Positions 28,862 to 37,382 of a stretch of DNA of 64,000 nucleotides are shown in pieces (the stretch's first letter is position 1; every line of letters starts with the position of its first letter). The stretch is from Haemophilus sp. CCUG 60358. Its GTDB lineage: Bacteria > Pseudomonadota > Gammaproteobacteria > Enterobacterales > Pasteurellaceae. The notes beneath the pieces are model-generated. The model was given only the letters and a program-made list of their open reading frames with translations. It ran no database searches and had not been told where the DNA came from. A program made the translations under genes and the position numbers. The DNA lies in NCBI RefSeq assembly GCF_001679485.1, contig NZ_LZOZ01000014.1, positions 200,242 to 264,241 of the forward strand, in the 5' to 3' direction.

Positions 28862-29035
28862 ATGGAAAAAGAAATTACAGACAAAGAAAGACTTGATTTT
28901 ATTGAGAAATATTGGTTTCAGGTTCGTGATGGCGGTGTTGAATTTTGCTTTAACGAAATGTGGTTTACCGATGGGCATAGCCTAAGAGATGCTATAGATA
29001 AAGAGATAAAAGATATAAAAAAATATAGAGACTAA
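28862..29035 (+). CDS. Small acidic/basic protein of unknown function
   Basis: 57 residues (ATG 28862, TAA 29033-29035), GAGG 11 nt upstream. Reads MEKEITDKERLDFIEKYWF..., with Trp/Phe-rich centre and a Lys/Asp-rich C-terminus. It ends two bases before the methylase start and is framed by a duplicated methylase start, as if inserted there. Not recognised. Confidence 0.6.
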   Translation: MEKEITDKERLDFIEKYWFQVRDGGVEFCFNEMWFTDGHSLRDAIDKEIKDIKKYRD

Positions 29036-29037
29036 AA

Positions 29038-29556
29038 ATGAATAAATCCAACACCAAAAAATCAGATAAAGACTTATGGGCCACACCTTGGTGGGTATTT
29101 CATTATGCAGAACAATATTTCAACATCAAATTTGATCTAGATGCTTGCGCCATGGAACACAACACCAAAGTGAAAAACTTTATCAGCCCAGAACAAGACA
29201 CGCTAACAGCAGATTGGCAAGGACGTTATTGTTGGATGAATCCGCCTTATAGTAACCCGTTGCCGTTTGTGTTGCGCGCCATCCAGCAAAGCGTGTTACA
29301 TAACAAGACGGTGGTAATGTTGCTTAATGTAGATGGTTCGACAAAATGGTTTGATATGTGTGTACGCAACGCAAAAGAAATCGTGTATATCACTAATTCA
29401 CGAATCCCTTTCATCAACAACGAAACTGGCGAAGAAACAGACCAAAATAACAAGCCACAAATGCTTGTACTATTTGAGCCCAAAGCCCCTTACGGCAGTT
29501 TGAAGTCGTCTTATGTTTCATTGCATACGATGAAAGAATTAAATAATAAAAAATAA
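29038..29556 (+). CDS. Phage N6-adenine DNA methyltransferase (phage Dam family)
   Basis: 172 residues. N-terminal DLWATPWWVFHYAEQYF is the family hallmark, DLDACAMEHNTKVKNFIS follows, and the catalytic motif IV is NPPY (68-71, in YCWMNPPYSNPL). Probably methylates GATC on phage DNA, which would protect it or tune packaging or repressor sites; the site specificity is inference. Lies between the small-gene cassette and hicAB. Confidence 0.9.
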   Translation: MNKSNTKKSDKDLWATPWWVFHYAEQYFNIKFDLDACAMEHNTKVKNFISPEQDTLTADWQGRYCWMNPPYSNPLPFVLRAIQQSVLHNKTVVMLLNVDGSTKWFDMCVRNAKEIVYITNSRIPFINNETGEETDQNNKPQMLVLFEPKAPYGSLKSSYVSLHTMKELNNKK

Positions 29557-29576
29557 CCCGTATAACTCTAAAAAAC

Positions 29577-29611
29577 TTGAAAATTAAAGATTGAGGAGTT
29601 ATAATAACTCC
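29577..29611 (+). promoter_or_regulatory. hicAB promoter and operator
   Basis: TTGAAA (29577-29582), 17-nt spacer, TATAAT (29600-29605). A perfect 17-bp palindrome GGAGTTATAATAACTCC (29595-29611) covers the -10, as expected of an autoregulated toxin-antitoxin operon. Confidence 0.85.
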
Positions 29612-29635
29612 GTAAGTTAATAAGAAAGAGGGTAA

Positions 29636-29815
29636 ATGAATAGTGCAAAAATAATTAAACAAATTGAGGATGACGGTTGGTATCTTGTAAATGTTGTCGG
29701 TAGTCACCATCAATTTAAGCATCCAACAAAGAAAGGACGAGTTACAGTTCCACATCCCAAAAAGGATTTACCAATAAAAACGGTAAAATCAATATTAAAG
29801 CAAGCGGGGATTTAA
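29636..29815 (+). CDS. hicA: HicA-type mRNA interferase toxin
   Basis: 59 residues, double-stranded RNA-binding-like fold. The family motif GSHHQF places the catalytic histidine at H24, followed by HPTKKGRVTVPHPKKDLPIKT and a C-terminal helix. Cleaves mRNA when not bound by HicB. Own promoter with palindromic operator; the antitoxin gene follows after 63 nt. Toxin-first order is normal for hicAB. Confidence 0.93.
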   Translation: MNSAKIIKQIEDDGWYLVNVVGSHHQFKHPTKKGRVTVPHPKKDLPIKTVKSILKQAGI

Positions 29816-29878
29816 AAATCCCCCTTTATTGAAACTATTTTTGATTATTCAATTTTTTATAATAAGTAAGGAAAGATT

Positions 29879-30286
29879 ATGTTATACCCAATCGGAATAG
29901 AAATGGGCGATGAAAATCACGCATACGGTGTGGTTGTGCCTGATGTACCAGGCTGTTTTTCAGCGGGTGATACATTAGAAGAAGCATTCATCAACGCAAA
30001 AGAGGCAATTGCTTTCCATATTGAAGGCATGTTAGAAGATGGAGAGGAAATCCCACAGCCAACATCATTACAAGAGCACGTTAAAAATCCAGAGTATGAA
30101 GGCTTTACGTTTAGTTTTGTGGATGTAGATTTAACGCATCTAATGGGGAAAGCCGAAAAAATCAATGTAACCTTGCCTAGTCTTCTAATTAAACGCATTG
30201 ATAGCTTTGTAGCTACGCATCCAGAATATAAAAACAGAAGCAACTTTTTGGCACAGATTGCCACAAATAAGTTACTTGCTGCATAA
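29879..30286 (+). CDS. hicB: HicB-type antitoxin
   Basis: 135 residues. N-terminal partial RNase H-like domain (YGVVVPDVPGCFSAGDTLEEA) that binds the toxin, and a C-terminal ribbon-helix-helix (KINVTLPSLLIKRIDSFV) for binding the palindrome over the hicAB promoter. AAGGA precedes the ATG. Stabilises the prophage by addiction and may also act against other phages. Confidence 0.93.
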   Translation: MLYPIGIEMGDENHAYGVVVPDVPGCFSAGDTLEEAFINAKEAIAFHIEGMLEDGEEIPQPTSLQEHVKNPEYEGFTFSFVDVDLTHLMGKAEKINVTLPSLLIKRIDSFVATHPEYKNRSNFLAQIATNKLLAA

Positions 30287-30289
30287 AAA

Positions 30290-30320
30290 TAAAAGCCGCT
30301 ATTTCTAGCGGCTTTTTTCA
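30290..30320. terminator. Bidirectional terminator hicB / Ogr-type gene
   Basis: AGCCGCT (30294-30300), 6-nt loop, AGCGGCT (30307-30313), A-run on the left and T-run on the right. It overlaps the stop codon of the leftward activator gene. Confidence 0.88.
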
Positions 30321-30577
30321 TCATCTAATATCTTTCTCAAATTGGCTTTTTCTTCGTCCGATAATTTACCCAAAACAAGCTCAAGCAATTTGTCTTTTGT
30401 CAGCTTACTGGCGCGTGTGGTATGCCCAAATTCCATATTCATGACAAAACGATGACCGCACAGGGGATTCTTGCATGCACAATAATATCGAGTAAATTCA
30501 CTGTGTATGCGTTCAGATCTTTCAATTACTGATTTTGAATTGCAAACAGTGCAGTAAATATCTGTTGTTCTTGCCAT
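30305..30577 (-). CDS. Late-gene activator, Ogr/Delta zinc-finger family
   Basis: 90 residues starting at ATG 30577 (GGGGAAA immediately upstream; frame open to 30595). Cysteine pattern C-x2-C ... C-x-C-x4-C in YCTVCNSK and YYCACKNPLCGHRF is that of P2 Ogr, which binds upstream of late promoters and recruits RNA polymerase. In P2 the ogr gene lies beside the tail genes; here it is next to portal, at the inner end of the leftward block. Targets are probably the divergent late promoters at about 33.6 kb. Confidence 0.85.
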   Translation of the reverse strand: MARTTDIYCTVCNSKSVIERSERIHSEFTRYYCACKNPLCGHRFVMNMEFGHTTRASKLTKDKLLELVLGKLSDEEKANLRKILDDEKSR

Positions 30578-30656
30578 TTTCCCCAAAGCCATCACAAAAA
30601 TAACTGCAAATAATTATATCAATGAATGGCTTTTTGTACAGGTTAAAAACAAAGAT

Positions 30657-31694
30657 TTATTTTGCGAAATTTTGTTCGCGGAACTTAATTTTTAATAAGT
30701 TTTTGATTTCTGGATCTTGATTTATTGTTTCTGCAATAATCTCTTGTAATGGCATTACTTCATCATAGTGATACACTTCACGATATTTCAAGGGGTCGCC
30801 TAATCCTGCCGTATTTGTTGGGATAATGCCGCTTAAACCTGCAGGGAATCGGTGTGCGGTTAGCACATCTTGTGCTGAGATGTTTTTGATATTCGCAAAT
30901 TCATCTTTTGTCCCAGTGTCGCCAATAGGAATCACTTTTAACCCGTCAGGATGACCGCCAGCAATATTCACAAACATGGAACGGAAGTTTCCAACTCCCT
31001 TAGATTCACTGATCTTTCTTGCGATCTCTTCTTCCATTTCTTCGGTTAAGTCGGGATCCGTGGAGTACAAAATAAAGCCCATATGCGCACCATTGCTGAA
31101 ATAGCGGCGTCGGAATACAGTCGCATCAGAATTTAGCAATGCCGATTGAATACCGCCTACATAATCGGGCGATCCATAGACTTGTTGCATGGGATCGTAA
31201 AGTTTAATAAAAATAATATCTCTAGCATCATAGCGATAGATTTCTTGTGCTGTATCATAAAGCGATTTTTTCATTAAATAGGAATAGCCGCCATCTTTAC
31301 GCACGCGTAAATAAAGGCTAGATAACGGCACAAGACGCACCACTTGCCCAAACCCATTACGCACTTTTAAAAGCCCCACATCACCAAACTGAATTAAGTT
31401 AAGGCAAAGTGCGCGCATATCCATACGAGATAATGCTTTACCACCTTCGTAGAGGGCGCTCACCATATTGGCACGACTATGCAGAATCCCACCATGTTGT
31501 GCATTTTGATGAGGTAGTTTAGCCAGTGCATGACGATTCACTGGGGGTAAATAGCAGTTATAATTTTCATCAAAGCCAATACCGACATAATCCAATGCTG
31601 GCGAGGCTGTGATCTCACTCAAGGAAAAAGTGCGGTCATTTATCGGTGCAATAAAAATCCCTTTTTTACTGTCTTTTTTTACATTAGTTTCCAC
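30657..31694 (-). CDS. Portal protein (P2 gpQ family)
   Basis: 345 residues versus 344 in P2 Q. Forms the dodecameric DNA entry ring of the head. Family blocks HSRANMVSALYEGGKALSR, LCLNLIQFGDVGLLKVRNG, RDIIFIKLYDPMQQVYGSPDY and DVLTAHRFPAGLSGI are clear. Its start overlaps the terminase end by 11 nt. The 79-nt gap to the activator gene (30578-30656) is where P2 synteny would put cos, but I cannot prove that. Confidence 0.95.
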   Translation of the reverse strand: METNVKKDSKKGIFIAPINDRTFSLSEITASPALDYVGIGFDENYNCYLPPVNRHALAKLPHQNAQHGGILHSRANMVSALYEGGKALSRMDMRALCLNLIQFGDVGLLKVRNGFGQVVRLVPLSSLYLRVRKDGGYSYLMKKSLYDTAQEIYRYDARDIIFIKLYDPMQQVYGSPDYVGGIQSALLNSDATVFRRRYFSNGAHMGFILYSTDPDLTEEMEEEIARKISESKGVGNFRSMFVNIAGGHPDGLKVIPIGDTGTKDEFANIKNISAQDVLTAHRFPAGLSGIIPTNTAGLGDPLKYREVYHYDEVMPLQEIIAETINQDPEIKNLLKIKFREQNFAK

Positions 31695-33507
31695 TTAATA
31701 CACTCCATCCACGACGTTTGCGCGGTTTATCACTTAAAGATTTTTTATTAATAGCATTACAAATTGCAAAAAACACATCGGCATGTTGTGTTTTGACTGT
31801 ACGTTCAGCAGTGAACGTCATCGTATTGCCAGATTTGGTTGATTGGTGTTTAATCATTAAAAAGCTCGGTACAATATCTAATTCGCTTTCGCTCCACTCA
31901 ATTTGCCCATGCTCAACTAAATCATGCACTTTCAGCACCATACCTGTTTTACTTTCGGGGTTGTAAATAATGGCAGTGGCGGCACGGCGGGCAAATTCTT
32001 TCACTAATTCATAAACTCCATAACCGACACCCGTCGCATCTATGCCGATGTAGGTCATATTGTATTTTTCATAAAGGGCGCGAATTTGATTAGCTTGATA
32101 GACATAGGAAAGTCCATTCCATTGATAGCGTTCAAGCAGACGATATTTTTCACCGGGTAACGCAGGCGGGGCAATAATTACAAAACTAGCCCCATCGCCA
32201 CTGTGTGCGGGGTCGAATCCGCCCCAAACTTCACGATCACCAAAAGGGCGATCCGCTTTCGGATTAAAGTCTTTCCATTTCGAAATATCTACACCACATT
32301 TTAAAAGTTGATGAATGGTGAAAATAGAATCTGCATCATCAATCCAAACGCACATATAAAGCTGATTGAAGGCATATTTGCTATAGCGTTGTTTCAGTTT
32401 ATCAATATTAAATAACGTATCGGCACCGCCTTTTAGTGCATCTTCAATCGTCACCACATAACGCCACTGACCATCGGGGCAAAGTCGCCCACCGTCGCGC
32501 AATTCTGTAAAGGTCGGGAATGGAATGTTTTTGCGTTTAGGGTCTCCATCTCGCCAGTTGTCGCCACTCCAGAACGAATAAGATTCGTGGAATTTTGAAG
32601 ACGGTGTGCTGAAATAGGTTTCGCGCCATTTCGCGTGTGTTGCCATCGCAGAGGCCACATCATTGAATTGTTGGAAATCTCGAATCCATGCGTATTCATC
32701 GCCGTACACGTGACCACTGTTACCTTGTGACGTGTTTTTGTTGGTCGATAAAAAATGCAGTTCAGCACCATTGCTTAAAATAATCGGGTTGCCGGTTAGC
32801 TCAACGGCGAAATATTCGCGCGCCATTTTTACAATATAATTTTTGAAAATTTCCGCTTGTCGTTTACTTGCCGACAAGAATATTTGATTGTCACCGCTAA
32901 AAATCGCATCTTCTAATGCCTCAAAACTGAAATAATAGGTCGCCCCAATTTGGCGCGATTTCAGAATATTGCGCACATCATTGTGCTTGTTAGCACGAAT
33001 ATGTTTTTGATAATCAAACAACGAATCAATAAAAGGCTGGCACATTTCGGGGGTGACGTGGGAAATATCATTTTTAACCCGTTTTTTCTTCTTGCGTTCA
33101 TCGCCGTCACCACTATCAGCAAAGGCGCGCTCATTGCCAGAAACGTCCGCAGAATTGACCGCACTTTTTGCTGTCACTTTAGCTACCGTTGCGGCACGTT
33201 GCTTTTTATACTGAATATCTTTATCGATCAGGGCTTCTAGTTCTTTTATTTCCTGAACGCTTTTATTTTCACGCTCTGTCAGCGTGATAATTCGCAACGC
33301 GATTAATTCTTCAATCCCGCTTTCGCTGATTAAATTGCGCCAGTTGTATTTTTCCGCCCAATAGTAAATCGGGCGTGTGCTATTTAAACCTAATTCTTCA
33401 GCGATCTCTTTCGGCGTGTATTTTTTTAAATACAAAAACTTTGCCGCATAAATCACTTCGTCATCGTAGCGTTTTGTTTTTCTTTTTCTTAGCTTGGATT
33501 CCGTCAT
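31684..33507 (-). CDS. Terminase large subunit ATPase (P2 gpP family)
   Basis: 607 residues. N-terminal helix-turn-helix (PKEIAEELGLNSTRPIYYW), ATPase with Walker A-like KSRQIGAT (183-190) and acidic VYGDEYAW, and a C-terminal nuclease domain with GGFDPAHSGDGASFVIIAPP and YIGIDATGVGYGV. Packages DNA through the portal. Divergent from the scaffold gene, as in P2. Confidence 0.95.
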   Translation of the reverse strand: MTESKLRKRKTKRYDDEVIYAAKFLYLKKYTPKEIAEELGLNSTRPIYYWAEKYNWRNLISESGIEELIALRIITLTERENKSVQEIKELEALIDKDIQYKKQRAATVAKVTAKSAVNSADVSGNERAFADSGDGDERKKKKRVKNDISHVTPEMCQPFIDSLFDYQKHIRANKHNDVRNILKSRQIGATYYFSFEALEDAIFSGDNQIFLSASKRQAEIFKNYIVKMAREYFAVELTGNPIILSNGAELHFLSTNKNTSQGNSGHVYGDEYAWIRDFQQFNDVASAMATHAKWRETYFSTPSSKFHESYSFWSGDNWRDGDPKRKNIPFPTFTELRDGGRLCPDGQWRYVVTIEDALKGGADTLFNIDKLKQRYSKYAFNQLYMCVWIDDADSIFTIHQLLKCGVDISKWKDFNPKADRPFGDREVWGGFDPAHSGDGASFVIIAPPALPGEKYRLLERYQWNGLSYVYQANQIRALYEKYNMTYIGIDATGVGYGVYELVKEFARRAATAIIYNPESKTGMVLKVHDLVEHGQIEWSESELDIVPSFLMIKHQSTKSGNTMTFTAERTVKTQHADVFFAICNAINKKSLSDKPRKRRGWSVLSGN

Positions 33508-33576
33508 CTTTTATCTTGCTGTTGTTTTGTTGGACGTATTGTGGCAACAAAAACAGCAAAAATTTAATGGCAACAT

Positions 33577-33628
33577 TTGGATATGTTCGGATAGGAGTTA
33601 TTTCAGTCCTATATCCGAATATATCCAA
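33577..33628. promoter_or_regulatory. Divergent late-promoter region with long inverted repeat
   Basis: The left arm TTGGATATGTTCGGATAGGA (33577-33596) is almost the reverse complement of 33607-33628, differing by one base and a 2-base gap. The repeat sits in the 203-nt space between divergent terminase and scaffold genes. In P2 this space holds the Ogr-activated promoters; the repeat is a plausible activator or repressor site. Confidence 0.6.
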
Positions 33629-33710
33629 GTTTTGATCCGTGATTTTGAAAAAAAGATCGGCAAAAATGGCGGCACTTACGCAAACAAAGCGAAACACAGG
33701 CATTTCTAAA

Positions 33711-34571
33711 ATGAACAAATCAAAACTAAAAACTGATTTTATTTGTATCGCCACATCGGGCTACACCGTGGACGGTCGCCAAATCACCGCCCAAGAGTTG
33801 CACGAAATGGCAGAAACCTACGACCCAGAACATTACACTGCGAATCTATGGCCAGAACATCGTCGTTGGTTCAATATGGGGCAGGTCATTGAGCTAAAAG
33901 CCGAAGAAAACGAAAAAGGCGAAACTCAACTTTTTGCCATCATCGCACCCAATAAAGAATTAATCGAATACAACCGTGCAGGACAATACTTATTCACCAG
34001 TATTGAAATTACCCCGAATTTCCGCAACAGCGGAAAAGCCTACTTATCAGGTTTAGGTGTAACAGATTCCCCGGCATCCGTAGGTACCACAGAATTAAAA
34101 TTTTTCAATGTTGAACAAAAAGGCAGTGTTTGCGGTGAATTTATCAAAGTAGATTTTTCTGCAAAAGAAGATGTTGAAGAAGAAAAGGCATTACGCACCT
34201 TAGCGAATGTTTTTAAAAAGTTATTTTCATCTTCCACCCAAACGGAAGAACAACCAACTCCCAATAACAACAATAATAAAGAGGACGATGCAATGAACGA
34301 TAAACAGTTCGAGCAACTAATTGATGCGGTGAATGGTTTAGGCACAAAAATTGACAATCATTTTTCAGTCAAACCTGAAACCAAAGAACCGGAAAACAAA
34401 CCAGAAGAAAAGAAAGATGAACAGCCGCAAAGCGTAACAGCAGAGCAGTTCAATCAACTTTTAACAACGGTTCAGGCGTTGGATAAAAAATTCAACGAAT
34501 TAAGCCAAGAACAAACCGAAGTGCCAAATGGCACACCAGTGGAAACTAAAACATTTAATGTGGCGGTGTAA
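33711..34571 (+). CDS. Capsid scaffolding protein / prohead protease (P2 gpO family)
   Basis: Start at ATG 33711 gives 286 residues and the family N-terminus ([20 protein letters not shown]); the upstream frame to 33639 looks non-coding. The protease part contains [29 protein letters not shown] and [12 protein letters not shown]. The C-terminal third is acidic, Gln/Lys/Glu-rich coiled coil, typical of scaffold. No strong ribosome binding site is visible at 33711. First gene of the rightward late operon. Confidence 0.9.
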   Translation: MNKSKLKTDFICIATSGYTVDGRQITAQELHEMAETYDPEHYTANLWPEHRRWFNMGQVIELKAEENEKGETQLFAIIAPNKELIEYNRAGQYLFTSIEITPNFRNSGKAYLSGLGVTDSPASVGTTELKFFNVEQKGSVCGEFIKVDFSAKEDVEEEKALRTLANVFKKLFSSSTQTEEQPTPNNNNNKEDDAMNDKQFEQLIDAVNGLGTKIDNHFSVKPETKEPENKPEEKKDEQPQSVTAEQFNQLLTTVQALDKKFNELSQEQTEVPNGTPVETKTFNVAV

Positions 34572-34574
34572 ACA

Positions 34575-35591
34575 ATGAAATTAGAAACAGAAAAAGTATT
34601 TAAGCAGTTTTTACAAGATGTTGCTGGTTATTACGGTGCAGACGTAACCCGTTTAGAAAATGGTCAGTCTTTTGCGATTGAAACGCCAAAAGAAACCCAC
34701 TTACTAGGCAACATCCAAAAACAAGCGGACTTCTTGAAAAAAATTAACTACGTGCAAGTAGATGATGCAAAAGGCCAATTAATCTTTGGTGCAACAGAGG
34801 GCATTATTACTGGTCGCAAAGAAAACGCACGTCATTATGGTAGTGTTGATCCATCAGGCTATGGCTATGAATGCGTTGAAACAGATTCTGGCGTATTGAT
34901 CCCTTGGGCTCGCGTAGATCAATGGGGGCATCTTGCGCCACAATTCGCGCAAATGTGGGCGGATTATGTGCAACGCCAAATCGCGCTTGATGAAATCATG
35001 ATTGGTTTTTATGGCGAAAGCGTGGGTAAAACGACAAAAGACCCACAAGGCAAAGATGTAAACAAAGGTTGGATGCAGTTTGCCCGCGAAAACAAACCTA
35101 CCCAAGTTTTAACTAAGGGTAAAGTTGATGGTGTAATCCGCATTTTTGGTGAAAATGCAGATTATAAAAATTTAGATGAATTAGCCTACGATTTAAAACA
35201 AGGGTTGCACGAACGTCATCGTGATGCGGGGGATCTAGTATTCTTGGTTGGTGCAGATTTAGTGGCTAAAGAGGCTAGCGTAGTCTATCGCGGTAACAGC
35301 TTGATCGCGACAGAAAAAGCTGCACTCACCACCCACGATCTGATGAAAACCTTCGGCGGTATGCCAGCAATGATTGTACCTAATATGCCAGGTCGCGCAG
35401 CGATTGTGACAAGTTTAGATAACTTATCCATTTACACGCAAAAAGGTTCAATTCGTCGTAGTTTCCGTGATGATCAAGATTCAAAAGCGATTAAAGATAG
35501 CTATTACCGCAATCAGGCTTACGCCGTGGAAGACTTAGGCAAATTCGCCGCAATCGAATTTAAAAACGTGAAATTAGATACCGAAGAATAG
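34575..35591 (+). CDS. Major capsid protein (P2 gpN family)
   Basis: 338 residues. The N-terminal region contains NGQSFAIETPKETHLLGNIQ and the core has QMWADYVQRQIALDEIMIGFYG, typical of P2-like HK97-fold capsid proteins. Starts 3 nt after the scaffold gene; GGCGGTGTAAAC-ATG spacing. Confidence 0.94.
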   Translation: MKLETEKVFKQFLQDVAGYYGADVTRLENGQSFAIETPKETHLLGNIQKQADFLKKINYVQVDDAKGQLIFGATEGIITGRKENARHYGSVDPSGYGYECVETDSGVLIPWARVDQWGHLAPQFAQMWADYVQRQIALDEIMIGFYGESVGKTTKDPQGKDVNKGWMQFARENKPTQVLTKGKVDGVIRIFGENADYKNLDELAYDLKQGLHERHRDAGDLVFLVGADLVAKEASVVYRGNSLIATEKAALTTHDLMKTFGGMPAMIVPNMPGRAAIVTSLDNLSIYTQKGSIRRSFRDDQDSKAIKDSYYRNQAYAVEDLGKFAAIEFKNVKLDTEE

Positions 35592-35603
35592 GAACTAATC
35601 CAA

Positions 35604-36449
35604 ATGGGAATGCGAGATTTTCAACGCCAAATGCAGGCATTAGCAGACATTAATCAAGTATCAGGGAGCAATACACAACAAAGTGCGGTTACGACTCACG
35701 GTAATGATTATGCCGTGCTTGAAATCGCCTTACAAAATGATGTGAACGCAGTACGCGCATTCCCGACACGTGCCGAAAAATTAGACTATAAACGCAACCG
35801 ATTTTTGCCAAAGTGGTTGCCGTTTGTGAATGAATATTTAGATAAAGGGGCAATTTATCAGAATGATTACTTGGTTTATTGCATTGTGTATTTGTTTGAC
35901 ATTGCTGATTTTGACCGAGCCTTGTCACTGGCTGAAAAAGCAATTCAGCAAAATCAATCTATGCCACAAGGGTGGCAAACCACATTGCCAAACTTTGTCG
36001 CAGACCAAATTTACAACTGGACAGATAAAACCGCCGCAGCGGGTCAATCCGTGGAGCCATATTTTACACAAACTTTTAAAAACGTGGCGACTCTGTGGAA
36101 GTTGCACGAAATTGTCACGGCGAAGTGGCTCAAATTAGCGGCGGCACTGCTTTTACGCAGTTCACAAGGCAAAGTACAAGCCAGTGGCATTGATGATGCC
36201 GAAACACTTGTGCTGGCTATTCAATTATGTAACCGCGCTTTCCAACTCAATCAGAAAGCTGGTGTAAAAAATATGATTGAGCGTTGTGTCATGCGTTTAA
36301 ACGCATTGGCAAAATCGGGCGATTACGACCCGAACAGTCTTCCCCAAGTGGCGGGCTTGAGTTTGGAAAAACAGCAAATTGATTTTGATCTTGTTATTGA
36401 AAAACTTACCGCCCGCCCACTCCAAAATAACGAGGAAGGCAATGTTTAA
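35604..36449 (+). CDS. Terminase small subunit (P2 gpM family)
   Basis: 281 residues, helical. KLDYKRNRFLPKWLPFVNEYL and YQNDYLVYCIVYLFDIADFDRAL are recognisable gpM blocks. Binds cos DNA for packaging with the large subunit. Overlaps the next gene by 8 nt. An uptake signal lies at 35681. Confidence 0.92.
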   Translation: MGMRDFQRQMQALADINQVSGSNTQQSAVTTHGNDYAVLEIALQNDVNAVRAFPTRAEKLDYKRNRFLPKWLPFVNEYLDKGAIYQNDYLVYCIVYLFDIADFDRALSLAEKAIQQNQSMPQGWQTTLPNFVADQIYNWTDKTAAAGQSVEPYFTQTFKNVATLWKLHEIVTAKWLKLAAALLLRSSQGKVQASGIDDAETLVLAIQLCNRAFQLNQKAGVKNMIERCVMRLNALAKSGDYDPNSLPQVAGLSLEKQQIDFDLVIEKLTARPLQNNEEGNV

Positions 36450-36894
36450 CGGCAGAACACAAGATTACGATGATACAGTCATCACCAATAACGGCTTTTG
36501 GTCGGATATTTATGTTGAAGAGTTTCAAAAGCAACGCGCCATTCCATTACAAATTCCTGTGGAAATGGTGAAAACGGCACTCATTGCCGCCATGCAAGGC
36601 GTTAATTTAGATCTTGCCGAGGTTGAAGAAAATCACCGTAAAAGTGCGGTCAATTCTGTGCAAGAAATTTCAACACAGTGGATTAATGGCGAAAATTATG
36701 CCGAAACCTTGTACAAAAAAGCGGTATTTGCCCGCGCCAAAGCGGAGTTACTCCCAGAATTTAACACCCTTTCAGGACGTGAAATTCACCAAAACCGCGA
36801 ATACGTGGCCGAGCAAAAAAGCCTATTGGCAGAAGCAACCCACGCTATCCGCACATTGAAAGGTAAAAAGCGGGGATCGGTATGGCTGCTGTAA
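36442..36894 (+). CDS. Head completion/stabilisation protein (P2 gpL family)
   Basis: 150 residues starting at ATG 36442 behind GAGGAAGGC; upstream frame is shadow of the terminase gene. Mostly helical with the gpL-like opening MFNGRTQDYDDTVITNNGFW. Overlaps both neighbours, consistent with coupled head genes. Confidence 0.88.
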   Translation: MFNGRTQDYDDTVITNNGFWSDIYVEEFQKQRAIPLQIPVEMVKTALIAAMQGVNLDLAEVEENHRKSAVNSVQEISTQWINGENYAETLYKKAVFARAKAELLPEFNTLSGREIHQNREYVAEQKSLLAEATHAIRTLKGKKRGSVWLL

Positions 36895-37382
36895 AGAAAA
36901 TGCTGTATCAGCAACTGACGGAGTTTTTACTCACAAAATTGCCGAAACGTTATCACGGGAATTTTTACAGCTGGATTGAAGACGGCAAATTATTGAATGA
37001 AGGGCGACAAGTGACCGAAAACGGCATTGAAGTCTGTCATCTTTCTTATAACGGTATCTTTCACTTTGAAGCCTTACCATTTAATGAAATTTCTCCCGCT
37101 TATTTAATGGCGCATATTCAAGTGTGGGTAAACGAAAACGATCCAATGCGTGATGTATTGGATGAAAGTGAAATCCCATTTGATTTAGACATTATCGACG
37201 ATAACACGGCAGATTTAATCTTTACTATCGCTTTCCGTGAGCCACTGACAGCAATGGAAGATAGCGAGGGCGAATTAAAAATTGATGGTGTGAATTATCG
37301 TTTAGATGAAATTGAAGTTTTCACGGCCGAAGAAATTGACGTTGTCGTAAGGGTTGAACATGAATATCCGAATGGGGATTGA
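36882..37382 (+). CDS. Tail completion protein (P2 gpR family)
   Basis: 166 residues. YQQLTEFLLTKLPKRYHGNFYSWIEDGKL and the acidic middle match the gpR family that finishes the tail for head joining. A second in-frame ATG at 36900 is also possible. Overlaps gpL by 13 nt and gpS by 23 nt. Confidence 0.85.
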   Translation: MAAVKKMLYQQLTEFLLTKLPKRYHGNFYSWIEDGKLLNEGRQVTENGIEVCHLSYNGIFHFEALPFNEISPAYLMAHIQVWVNENDPMRDVLDESEIPFDLDIIDDNTADLIFTIAFREPLTAMEDSEGELKIDGVNYRLDEIEVFTAEEIDVVVRVEHEYPNGD

